DNA of 64,000 nt from Spiroplasma endosymbiont of Clivina fossor (lineage in GTDB: Bacteria; Bacillota_I; Bacilli_A; Mycoplasmatales; Nriv7), in NCBI RefSeq assembly GCF_964031115.1, contig NZ_OZ035006.1:1981694-2045693 (forward strand), given 5' to 3'. Under the pieces are notes generated by a model, which was not told the DNA's origin, searched no databases, and saw nothing but the letters and a program-made list of their open reading frames with translations. A program made the translations under genes and the position numbers. Positions within the stretch are counted from its first letter, which is position 1; every line of letters starts with the position of its first letter. This document shows positions 46,884 to 56,863 of the stretch, one piece after another.

Positions 46884-47633
46884 CTAATTTTTAAAAATAA
46901 ATTTTTTAGGGATACTTGCTAATTTCCGCTTATGTTCAGTATTTTTGTGCATCAGCTTAATTTTAGTAACAATATTATTATTCAACAATTTCTCTTGACC
47001 GTTTAAAAAGTTATCTAACTCAGCATAAGTTATTCCCATCTCTTTTTCATCAGTTTGCCCTGCTCATAAACCTGCTGATGGTGGCTGATTAATAATTTCT
47101 TGCGGAATATTTAATAACTTAGCAGCCGTATTTATTTGACTTTTTAATAAATTAATTAATGGTAAAATATCACAAGCACCATCACCGTATTTAGTAAAAT
47201 AACCTGTATATCATTCATCAAAGTTACTAGTGCCTACAACTAAATATTCATTTGCTTGTGCTAAGGCATATAAAGAAGTCATTCGTAAGCGTGGTTTACA
47301 ATTAGCTAATGCTTTTTGTTGTAATGGTGATAAATCATCGTGCCAATTAAAGTTATTTTGTAATTCGTTATAAGCTGACTCTAAATTAATAATTTGTAAT
47401 TTTAAATCTAATGTCACTACCAATTTTTTTACTAAAATTTCATCATTACTTGATGAATAACAAGGCATAAAAACAGCTAAATGATTATCCGGCATTGCTT
47501 TTTTAATTAAAGCAATAGTAACGGCAGAATCAATGCCACCAGATATACCAACAATTAATCCTTTAGCATTAGCTAATTTTACTTGTTCTTGTAATCATTG
47601 AACTAAATAATCTAAATATTTCTGTAATTCCAT
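46884..47633 (-). CDS. nadE: NAD synthetase (ammonia-dependent)
   Basis: Amidates nicotinate adenine dinucleotide to NAD, the last step of NAD synthesis. 249 residues, single-domain form using ammonia. P-loop GISGGIDSAVTIALI (about residues 29-43), then KPRLRMTSLYALAQ, VVGTSNFDEWYTGYFTKYGDG and PSAGLWAGQTDEKEMG, all diagnostic. TGA-coded Trp at four sites. The gene lies downstream of obg, 19 bases apart, probably one transcript. Confidence 0.93.
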
Positions 47634-47652
47634 TAATTAAATATCCTTTCAC

Positions 47653-48927
47653 TTAAAAATTTTCGTCAAGTCATTGCAACTCATAATCAAAAATTTTAAT
47701 TGTATCTCCTTTTTGAATGCCTTTTTTAACAAGAATTTTAAAAACCCCTAAATCTCGTAACTTCTGATTAAATAATAATAAATTATCATGTGTTGTTAAT
47801 GGAAATTTGTGATAAATGCGATGCACACTAGCACCAATTACTTTTCAATGACCATTTCCTAAATTTTCAACAATGATTTCTTCATTTGTTGGTGTAAAAC
47901 GATAGATTGTTGGCGTCATTTCTGATTTTAATTCTGGTATTTTTTTAATAGTTTGCAATTGCCTATGAATAATATGGACTAATGATTCAATGCCTTCTCT
48001 AGTCCAAGAAGAAATTGGGTAAACTTTTTGTTTAATTTGCTTACTAAAAAGTTCTAAATTACGAGAAGCATCAACTTGATCCATTTTACCTGCCACAACT
48101 ATTTGTTGCTTATTTTCTAATCGTAAATTATAATCTTTAAGTTCTTTTTGAATCACTAAATAATTATCATAAGCATTGGGTAAACTACTAATATCAATAA
48201 GATGAACTAATAATCGACATCGCTCAATATGCCGTAAAAATTCATATCCTAAACCTTTTCCTAAACTAGCACCAGCAATTAATCCTGGTAAATCAGCAAC
48301 TACAAAAGAAAAGTTTTGATGTTTAACTACTCCTAATTGCGGGGTTAAAGTTGTAAAAGGAAAATCACCAATTTGTGGTTTAGCGTGAGAAATAGTTCCT
48401 AAGAAAGTAGACTTTCCAGCATTAGGCATACCGATAATTCCAACATCAGCTAATAATTTTAATTCACAAGTAATTTCTTTTTCTTCACCTAAATCACCAC
48501 GAGTAAATATTGTCGGGGCACGATTTCTGGAATTAGCAAAACGACTATTTCCTTTACCACCACGACCACCATTCGCAACAATAACTTCTTGTTTGTTAGT
48601 AACAACATCACCAATTTCTTCTTTATTTAAAGCATCATAAATAATAGTACCTAAGGGAACACTAATATAAGTATTTTTAGCATTTTTACCATGCATATTT
48701 TTATGTTGCCCATTTTCACCATCAACACCTTTAATTTCTTTTTGATAGTTTAATTCTAATAATGTATTTATTCCCTCATCGCCAATAAAAACAATGTTAC
48801 CACCATTACCGCCATCACCACCAGCCGGTCCACCTTTTGGAAGATATAATTCACGACGAAAGGCAACAGCACCATCACCACCTTTGCCAGCTTTAACTTT
48901 AATTGTAATCTTATCAATAAATTTCAT
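47653..48927 (-). CDS. obg: Obg GTPase (ribosome assembly)
   Basis: Conserved GTPase for large-subunit maturation and stress sensing. 424 residues in three parts: the glycine-rich Obg fold (GKGGDGAVAFRRELYLPKGG, about 12-31), the G domain (GMPNAGKST, DLPGLIAGAS, and VAGKMDQVD for G4), and a C-terminal OCT domain of about 70 residues (WKVIGASVHRIYHKFPL). Start at 48927 agrees with the family N-terminus MKFIDKITIKVKAG. nadE follows. Upstream 88 bases are AT-rich up to a MITE-like repeat. Confidence 0.95.
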
Positions 48928-49015
48928 TCATATCGTCCTAGTCTTTTTAAAAAAAAATCAAATCAATAATATTTTAACATAAAAAATGTTATCTTTTTAA
49001 AGGATAATATTTACT

Positions 49016-49101
49016 GGTCGCGTTTAGTTTTCTTAGGTATTGCTTTGAAGAAGTAAAACGATCAGCTAATTATATTATTTAATTACTAAACTAACCCTTC
49101 C
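49016..49101. repeat. 86-bp MITE-like repeat, short family, copy 3 (inverted)
   Basis: Starts GGTCGCGTTTAGTTTTCTTA and ends CTAAACTAACCCTTCC. Homology with the copy near 13.6 kb extends about 65 bases further (to 49165). Lies between obg and a dead transposase gene. Confidence 0.7.
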
Positions 49102-49213
49102 TTTCTTGTTATTGTCATTTTTATTCATTATCATATTATTGAATTTTTACACAATAAAAATTATTAATTATTATTAAATTTTGACTAAATATATATTAAT
49201 TTTATATTTTTAC

Positions 49214-50598
49214 TTATTTAAATCTATTATATTTATTTGTTACAGCATTATATTTATAATTAATTCAACTATCATCATTTTTATTATTATATTTATTTCA
49301 TAATGAATTTTTATATATTTCTTTTCTGATTTCTATTTCTGAATTAATATTTTCATTAATATAATTTAGTACATTTAATTTGTTTAAATTTGCCATTCTT
49401 AAATATAATAGGTTATTTAAATTCTTGTGATTATATATTTTTGCCCCATATCCTAATTGCTGTTTTACTAAATGCGATACATCCCTTTCAATGCTACAAC
49501 CGATATTTCATTCTAAATTTTGATGATGAATGCCGTGCTTATTATTAGTGAAATAATTACTAGCCTTCCTTAAATTTGTTCTAATATCTTTATTTAATTC
49601 ATTTTTAGCACCATTACGAATGTTTTTGATTAATTCTTGATGATTTTTCCATCCTTATATAATTTAATTCAACTATTTAGTGTTACTTTACGATTTTCAA
49701 AAATAATATTAAATGCCGTTTGTTTTAATTTTTTAATAGCGTGATAACCATCTAAAATATATCTAACATTACCAAAACTATTGGTAATTTCTCTAATTCA
49801 AGTAGCACCATCGCCACAAACAATTATTTTGTCATAATTAATATTCACATAATGTTTTTGCAATTCCTTAATTAATAAATCACGATAATCCATTGTATTT
49901 ATTCGTTTACCAACTTTTAACATTAGAAAATGACCTCGTTTGTTTTCTAATTTTCTACGAGCATTTTTGTATTTTTTTTCTTTATGTCCGGTATGAAAAG
50001 TAACTAAACGAATTCTTTGGTCTTGTTTAACTTTCTGATCTAATGTCGCTAAAAATGTCTCATCTAGTTGAATATATAAATCCTTATTTTTGACATCAAT
50101 TCTAGTTTTAGTTTCTTTTTCTGCTAGTTGAAAATATTCAGCAATATCATATTTATTTAAAATATTTGAAATACTACCTTTTGAAATATAACAATGATTT
50201 AGAGCATCTAAAACATCACGATAGCGTTTGCCATCACCCAAAAGACTTAAAACTTTAAATTGGACATCAAAATAAATGCGTTGTTTAGATAATAGACCAA
50301 TTTCTTTATCTAGTAAACATACATATTCAAATTTACCTGATTTTTGATTTCAATATTTATATCGACGTCGTTTAAAAATAACTTCACCAAAAATTGTAAT
50401 AATTGTTCTTGTTGCAAAATGAACTACTTTATAACCTTGTTTTAAACGATAATGATATTTATATAAGTATTCATCTAATTTTTCATATTCATTAGCTAAT
50501 TGTTCACATTTATTAGTGTACATATTTTTATGGGTTGTAAATAAACTAAATCAATGTTTGTTTTCTAAGTTTTTTACATTATTATTAATTTCTAACAT
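49214..50598 (-). pseudogene. UPF0236/ISLre2-family transposase, frameshifted
   Basis: Starts MLEINNNVKNLENKHWFSL and includes the family pattern GEVIFKRRRYKYWNQKSGKF, LGDGKRYRDVLDALNHCYIS, DLYIQLDETFLATLD (acidic core), KYKNARRKLENKRGHFLM, ICGDGATWIRE-type and LDGYHAIKKLKQTAF. At 49630-49645 the frame shifts (DGK-IIKN then stop); the other frame restores HQELIKNIRNGAKNELNK, KHGIHHQNLEWNIGCSIERD, ending at 49214. Around 460 residues in all, the normal size. A single two-base insertion or one-base loss would explain it, so reading error is possible. Terminal repeats were not identified. Confidence 0.8.
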
Positions 50599-50674
50599 AA
50601 AAAATCACCTTTCTTGGTAGAGTAATTTTAACAAAGTTAAATTTCGTTAACTTATTTTTCTTTTTTAAAGATAA

Positions 50675-50843
50675 ATGTTTTTCTAGAATTAGTATTCAAT
50701 ATTTTGAAAAAATAATAGAAATTATTATTTAATAAGTTATAATCAACTTATATTAATTTAGACTATATAAATTTGAGAAAGCATGTTGATTATTTGATAA
50801 ATTTTATTAATTAGTAAAAATTCACGAAAAGGATTTGATTAAT
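50675..50843 (+). promoter_or_regulatory. upstream region shared with the RIP gene
   Basis: Aligns with 5203-5370 (reverse strand), including TTCTAGAA, AATAAGTTATAATCAACTT and the leader AGAAAGCATGTTGATTATT. Contains a TATAAT box at about 50736-50741 and ends in AAAAGGATTTGATTAAT before the ATG. Confidence 0.6.
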
Positions 50844-51540
50844 ATGAAAAAATTACTAGGAATCTTAGGAACAATAACAATGGTAGGAAGCGGAATTTCT
50901 GGCATTGTTGCCAATAGCCCATATAAAAAACAAAAGCGAAGCAATAATGAAAAAATAAATATAACAAAAATTGTCATTAAAACAAATGATAATGTTAATT
51001 CTTCTGGTGTAATATTAAATTATAAATTATATTTTGGTTCATGAGATCATAATGTTTATGAATATGATCCCACCACACACAGGACAACAAAAAGTTGTCA
51101 TCACCACAAATGATGCAATTTGATCTTCGGGGGTGGTTTTAAATAAAAAAGTTTATTTTGGTTCAAGAAACAACAATTTTTATGAATATGATCCCACCAC
51201 AGGACAACAAAAATTTATTATTAAAATAGGATACAGACCTTTAACTTCTGGAAGAATATTAAATAATAAATTATATATTGGTTCAGATGATCATAATGTT
51301 TATGAATATAATTTCGATATATTAAATTTAAATTTAGAACAAATTAATGATAATTCTGATAATGTAATTTTAAATGAATTAAATTATTTAAATCCTGATT
51401 TAGATATATCGCAATTAGAAATTATTAACAAAACAAATAATTTAGCTATAGTAAAGATAAAAGATAATTTAAATAATGATAATGATATAAAAATACATTA
51501 TTCAATTGATAATCAACAAAATAAAAGGGACTGTACAATT
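50844..51540 (+). pseudogene. secreted PQQ/propeller-like repeat protein, frameshifted and truncated
   Basis: Starts MKKLLGILGTITMVGSGI, the same signal-peptide type as the RIP at 5202. The mature part has at least three repeats of about 37-40 residues of the form SSGVVLNKKVYFGS...YEYDPTTGQQK, typical of WD/PQQ-like beta-propeller blades. Two additional CA units (CA4 at 51074-51081, where the next repeat has CA2) shift the frame after the first blade, so translation stops at about 51113. The frame resumes and later reads DILNLNLEQINDNSDNV and LNPDLDISQLEIINK before an IS-D end fragment at 51528 cuts it. The repeat tract could allow phase switching. Confidence 0.7.
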
Positions 51541-52810
51541 AACTGTCTCGAGCCTGTCCAAAATTCTGTGTCTCGATAATTCATTCTGAATTATACTTAA
51601 AAGAAGGAGAACAGAAAATGACAAAAAAAATAAAAAAAGAACCTGACGCAATTGATAAAGTTGTTGATTATTTTTTAGAAAATATTGATAATCCACAAGA
51701 TTTATTTAAAGGCAATACTATTTTTCAGGAATTTACCAAAAAATTAACTGAACGAATGTTAAATACGGAAATTAAAGATTATCTTGAAACTGATGAGAAT
51801 CATAATAAAAGAAATGGCAACACACAAAAAACCATTATTACTAAAAATGGTTCAATCGCAATTGATGTACCAAGAGATCGAAATAGTACTTTTGAACCAG
51901 TAATTATTCCAAAAAGACAAAGAAGATTTGATAACTTTGATCAAAAAGTAATTTCTTTATATGCAAGAGGAATGACAATTTCTGATATCAAAGCACAATT
52001 GCAAGAATTCTATCACGGAGCAGAAATTTCAGAAAGTTTAATTAGTCAAATAACTGATGATGTTATTGAAGAAGTTAAAATGTGACAAACTAAACCTTTA
52101 GAGAAGATTTATCCGATTGTTTATTTTGATTGTATTGTTGTTAAAGTAAAGCAAGATAAACGAATAATAAATAAAGCAGAATATCTTGCCTTAGGAATTA
52201 ATTTAGATGGTTTAAAAGATATTTTAGGAATGTGAATTAGTGAGAATGAGGGAGCCAAATTTTGACTTAATAATCTTACGGAAATGAAAAATCGTGGCTT
52301 ACAAGATATTCTTGTTGCTTGTAGTGATAATTTAACTGGGATGTCTGATGCAATAGAAGCTGTTTTCCCAAAAACACAGCATCAATTATGCATTGTTCAT
52401 CAAATTCGCAATAGTTTAAAATTTGTTCCTTACAAAGATCGCAAACTTGTAGCTAATGATTTAAAATCAATTTATACAGCAATTAATGAAGAAATAGCGT
52501 TAATTGCTTTAGATCATTTTTCAGAAAAATGAAATAAAAAGTATCCACAAATTACTAAATCATGAAAAAATAACTGAAATAATTTAATAATTTTTCTTGA
52601 ATATCCTCAGGAATTTAGAAGAATTATTTACACAACTAATGCGATTGAATCTGTTAATAGTCAATTAAGAAAAGTCATTAAGAATAAAAAGATTTTTCCT
52701 AATGACGCATCAGTTTTTAAAATATTTTATTTAGCATTTCAAAATATGGTTAAGAAATGAACGATGCCAATTCAAAATTGGGGTAGTGCAATTTTGAATT
52801 GGCATCGTTC
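51528..52810 (+). mobile_element. IS-D copy 2 (IS256 family) with rearranged ends
   Basis: At 51528 a 23-bp right-end fragment (GGGACTGTACAATTAACTG, inverted) is joined directly to a proper left end (GAGCCTGTCCAAAATTCTG). The right end proper is lost; instead a 21-bp inverted copy of the last coding part begins at 52790. Confidence 0.8.
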
Positions 52811-52820
52811 AATATTTTAA
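51618..52820 (+). CDS. IS256-family transposase (IS-D copy 2), open frame, altered C-terminus
   Basis: 400 residues in one frame from [19 protein letters not shown]. Catalytic Asp in [10 protein letters not shown], second Asp in ACSDNLTGM and Glu in TTNAIESVN are all present, as is the C-x2-C/H-type cluster in [13 protein letters not shown]. After [10 protein letters not shown] the native end is replaced by LNWHRSIF because of the inverted duplication at 52759-52810. Only copy with eight A in the early homopolymer, which keeps the frame open. Probably still foldable, but the right end of the element is missing, so it cannot move itself. Confidence 0.85.
52759..52810. repeat. 21-bp inverted duplication at the transposase 3' end
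   Basis: Left arm 52759-52779 begins GAACGATGCCAATTC; right arm 52790-52810 is its exact inverse, with a 10-nt loop GGGGTAGTGC. Other IS-D copies have only the left arm, so this is a new duplication. Confidence 0.85.
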
Positions 52821-52845
52821 AAAATGTAAAACTACCCAAAGAAAG

Positions 52846-52948
52846 ATGGCTTTTTACGATAACAACACCTTTGAACAACTAAACAACTTTTTCATTTTTT
52901 CTATTTTAACAAAATAAGAAACCAGTAATTAATTAAAATTACTGGTTT
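52846..52948 (+). other. 23-codon gene tail and terminator hairpin
   Basis: A short frame (MAFYDNNTFEQLNNFF...) continues from upstream in frame with [11 protein letters not shown] and looks like the C-terminus of a lost gene, unidentified. It is followed by hairpin AAACCAGTAATT (52919-52930) with AATTACTGGTTT (52937-52948). The bases to 53045 contain nothing else. Confidence 0.4.
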
Positions 52949-53045
52949 GAATATTTTTCTTGTTTTTATAAGAAATTTAAACTTGTTGTGCTTGTTTTAA
53001 TTAAAGTTATTGTTCTAAATAGGCTAATATCGTTTTTATAAAACC

Positions 53046-53850
53046 TTATACTATAGTAGTAACTGTATTTGTTCTTACCGGCCCTTCTCTTTCTGATGAA
53101 AAAAATGCGCCACCGTTAAATGTTATTTTATCATTGTTTTTATCTATAGTAATTTCATTGGGTAATAAACTATATTTTTGTAATATTTGCATTACTTCTG
53201 TAATTGATAATGTAATTATTTGTTCTTTATTGTTATCATCAATTATTTTGGCAGTAATATTTCCTGTAATTTTTTGTTTTAAATTTAATATAACTTTAGA
53301 TGTAATTATTCTTACTGGATAAGTAATTTTTAATTTTTCATTGGGATTAAGTTCAAATTTATCAGCGGGTTCCTTAAAAATACTTAAAATCATTTCTTGT
53401 TCTTGTTTATTTGTGTTTGATAAATCAAATTCATTTGATAATACATTAATGATTTCAGAATTTTTATTATTTATATTTGTAAAATCTGTTAATTTCATTT
53501 CATCATCAGAATTTATGTTTCAACCATTTAATTTATTTTCTTGTTTTGTTGTAGTTAATCCTGTTGTAATTTGAAATACTAATTTTGATTTTGAATTATA
53601 TTCACAAGCAGGTACATTAAATGATCTTATATTTGGAGTTTTATTGATAATTTCTCTATCAGGACATACATTTTTAGGAACATTAGATCATAAAAATGAA
53701 TTTTCTTTTTTTGTTATTTCAATATCTGAAAAATTTAAATTATTAGTATCAATATAATTTATTTCCTTAAATTTTAAATTAGGATTTTCATCTCGAAATT
53801 TAAAAAATAATGCTTTTTAAATTAATTCACTTAAATTAATAATTTTATTT
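53046..53850 (-). pseudogene. possible ETX/MTX2-like pore-forming toxin remnant, N-terminus lost
   Basis: About 255 codons remain. The frame reads ALFFKFRDENPNLKF, NFSDIEITKKENSFLWSNVP, then FQITTGLTTTKQENKLNGW, EFDLSNTNKQEQEMILSIF, FELNPNEKLKITYPVRIITS and LKQKITGNITAKIIDDNN. The alternating Ser/Thr pattern, the polar stretch, then the VPP-like entry strand and the KITG strand recall the aerolysin-type ETX/MTX2 fold. An in-frame TAA interrupts near 53820 and IS-D copy 3 removes the beginning at 53851, so no start codon or signal peptide is left. Family call is tentative. Confidence 0.4.
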
Positions 53851-55187
53851 GGTCCTGTCCAAAATTCTGTGTTTCGATAATTCATTCTGAATTATACTTA
53901 AACGAAGGAGAACAGAAAATGACAAAAAAAAAAAAATAAAAAAAGAACCTGATGCAATTGATAAAGTTGTTGATTATTTTTTAGAAAATATTGATAATCC
54001 ACAAGATTTATTTAAAGGCAATACTATTTTTCAGGAATTTACCAAAAAATTAACTGAACGAATGTTAAATACGGAAATTAAAGATCATCTTGAAACTGAT
54101 GAGAATCATAATAAAAGAAATGGCAACACACAAAAAACCATTATTACTAAAAATGGTTCAATCGCAATTGATGTACCAAGAGATCGAAATAGTACTTTTG
54201 AACCAGTAATTATTCCGAAAAGACAAAGAAGATTTGATAACTTTGATCAAAAAGTAATTTCTTTATATGCAAGAGGAATGACAATTTCTGATATCAAAGC
54301 ACAATTGCAAGAATTCTATCACGGAGCAGAAATTTCAGAAAGTTTAATTAGTCAAATAACTGATGATGTTATTGAAGAAGTTAAAATGTGACAAACTAAA
54401 CCTTTAGAGAAGATTTATCCGATTGTTTATTTTGATTGTATTGTTGTTAAAGTAAAGCAAGATAAACGAATAATAAATAAAGCAGTTTATCTTGCCTTAG
54501 GAATTAATTTAGATGGTTTAAAAGATATTTTAGGAATGTGAATTAACGAGAATGAGGGAGCCAAATTTTGACTTAATAATCTTACGGAAATGAAAAATCG
54601 TGGCTTACAAGATATTCTTGTTGCTTGTAGCGATAATTTAACTGGAATGTCTGATGCAATAGAAGCTGTGTTCCCAAAAACACAGCACCAATTATGCATC
54701 GTTCATCAAATTCGTAATAGTTTAAAATTTGTCCCTTATCCCTTACAAAGATCGCAAACTTGTAGCTAATGATTTAAAATCAATTTATACAGCAATTAAT
54801 GAAGAAATAGCGCTAGTTGCTTTAGATCATTTTTCTGAAAAATGAAATAAAAAGTATCCACAAATTACTAAATCATGAAAAAATAACTGAAATAATTTAA
54901 TAATTTTTCTTGAATATCCTCAAGAATTTAGAAGGATTATTTACACAACTAATGCGATTGAATCTGTTAATAGTCAACTAAGAAAAGTCATTAAGAATAA
55001 AAAGATTTTTGCTAATGACGCATCAGTTTTTAAAATATTTTATTTAGCATTTCAAAATATGGTTAAGAAATGAACGATGCCAATTCAAAATTGGGGTAGT
55101 GCAATTTCACATTTAATGATAAAATTTGAGGACACAGAGTGAATTTAAAAGTTAATTACTTAGAGACACAGTTAATTGTACAATCCC
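53851..55187 (+). mobile_element. IS-D copy 3 (IS256 family), complete, 1337 bp
   Basis: Left end GGTCCTGTCCAAAATTCTG and right end GTTAATTGTACAATCCC. It interrupts the toxin-like remnant on one side and reaches an IS-A end cluster on the other. Confidence 0.88.
53919..55148 (+). pseudogene. IS256-family transposase, frameshifted (IS-D copy 3)
   Basis: Same protein as at 51618. Thirteen A follow ATGAC (eight in the open copy), shifting the frame at codon 3, and an insertion near 54737 (CCCTTATCCCTTAC, a small duplication) shifts it again after NSLKFVPY. Catalytic segments [19 protein letters not shown] and NAIESVN remain. Confidence 0.85.
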
Positions 55188-55227
55188 TATTATTTAATTT
55201 CTTTTAATTTTGTCGAAAACTCTTTTT

Positions 55228-56365
55228 AATTTTGTCGAAAACTCTTGATAAAATAAAAAAAATCATCAACTTGATAATTTTAAAAGGCTTTTATGTAAAA
55301 TTACTATTTTTACTTTAACTTTTTTATATATTAAAATATAATACCGCTGTTTGTTGGTTTGGAGTTAAACCCTTATGTTGGTATTTTCATTTTCAGAGAT
55401 TTAAATAATTTTGAATATTAGTAAAACCTAAACCATGATAATGAATTAAGGCTTCTTTAAGACTAGATTGTAATTTACTGATTTTATTTAAGTTACGATA
55501 ACTAGCTTCAGAATTAATTGTTGTTTTAGTTACACATAAAGTAGAATTTGTTTGTTTTGCTACTAAAAAATATAATTTTTGCATATCAGAAGTAATAATT
55601 GAATTTTCGTTAATTAATTCTTTGTTCATATTTTCAATAACTCATTGTTTTTGTAAACGTTTGGTGTTTGTGGATTTAACATAAATATTGTTATTATTAT
55701 CAATTGCCATTTGAATACAGCATTTAGTATTAGTTGCGAATGGGTCAAGGTGAATTCTTCGTGGATCAGTTTTATATTTGAAATTTCCTTTGTGGATTTC
55801 TTTAATAAATGTTTCATCGATTTGGATTTTACCAGATAATTTTTTAAATTTTAATTGGGTATTTTCTAATTGTTTTGATTTCATTAATTTTTGACGATTA
55901 TATCAAGCAGTTTTTAATGTAGTTTTAATAAAACGAGAAATTGTTTTACTAGATTGCCCCAGCAATGAAATTTGAATCAATAAATTTCATTGTTCATAAT
56001 TTAAATGACTTCAATAAATAAAATAATTACGAAAAGCGTCAAAACTTGCACGGCAATTTTTACATAAATATTTTTGTTTTCCTTCTGAATTATGTCCATT
56101 TTTAACGCAATGGTAAGATTCACATTTAGGGCATTTAAATACCTTGCGCTCTAAATTTTTGATCAATTTCATTTAAACGTTTTTGTTTTTTTATTAATTC
56201 TGCTTGTTGTTTGACTTTTTCATAAAATTCTAAAAATTGATCATCTGTTAAAGTATTTACTAGTTCTTGAATTATTTTTTCCATAATTATTATCCACCTC
56301 TATCATATTAAAATATACCTAAAATTAAGTATATTCAATAAATATCAAGAGTTTTCGACAAAATT
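55228..56365 (-). mobile_element. IS-A copy 6 (IS1595-like), 5' border of the dnaA array
   Basis: Both terminal repeats present (AATTTTGTCGAAAACTCTTG at 55228, inverted at 56365). An extra partial end (AATTTTGTCGAAAACTC) lies at 55206, a relic of an earlier copy. Confidence 0.88.
55324..56284 (-). pseudogene. IS1595-like transposase, frameshifted (IS-A copy 6)
   Basis: Extra A in GCATTTAAATACC (about 56133-56145) introduces a stop before the zinc ribbon, the same defect as in copy 5. The rest agrees with the intact copy at 58360. Confidence 0.85.
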
Positions 56366-56398
56366 AAAAAATATTTTTGATATGGTCGCAAATACTAA

Positions 56399-56614
56399 AA
56401 CTTCTTAGATGAAATTACAAATTTTAAAAATGCTCAAAAAATTGCTCTTCTTTTAATGAAAGAATTAAACTTAGTTACTAAGGTTAGTATGTCATATAAA
56501 TGAAACCCGTTTTTTATTACCATTAATCAAAGAAATTTTTGACTTATTATTTTTAGAAATGAAAGAATTATTATTCATTTACCTAATGATATTTTGGAAT
56601 TTAGAAAGCTATAA
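56399..56614 (+). pseudogene. C-terminal remnant of an unknown gene upstream of oriC, copy 1
   Basis: Open for 71 codons without a start: NFLDEITNFKNAQKIALLLM, then VTKVSMSYKWNPFFITI and NERIIIHLPNDILEFRKL. IS-A cuts the 5' part at 56366. Identical remnants occur at 59440-59655 and 63545-63760; in the third, the TGA-coded Trp is TAA. Not recognised. Confidence 0.5.
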
Positions 56615-56863
56615 TATTAAAAAACTAATTAATTGAGATTAATTTTAATTACAATTACTAACATCTAATTAACAAGTAATTAACAATTTTTTAGTTATTA
56701 TTAAATTTTGTGGAAAACTATTAAAAATTCAATATTTATAAAGGAAATAAATGGGGACAATAATGTGGATAACTATAATTATCCACATTTATTTATTTTT
56801 TATGGATAACTTTTTCCACTTTAAAGTTATGATATTTATAGGAAGTAATTCAAGGTGTGATTT
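56615..56863. other. oriC: chromosomal origin region with DnaA boxes, copy 1
   Basis: AT-rich region directly before dnaA. DnaA boxes: TGTGGAAAA (56709-56717), TGTGGATAA (56764-56772), TTATCCACA (56779-56787, perfect consensus), plus near-boxes ATGGATAAC and TTTTCCACT up to 56820. The two perfect boxes face each other across CTATAA. Repeats of TTAACAAGTAATTAACA-type sequence precede them, likely the unwinding part. Confidence 0.75.

Noticed and set aside
56699..56863. Whether the duplicated dnaA could be a plasmid initiator
   Set aside because: Both copies have the complete four-domain DnaA with the chromosomal signature and standard DnaA boxes, and are nearly identical to each other; a divergent plasmid Rep would not be.
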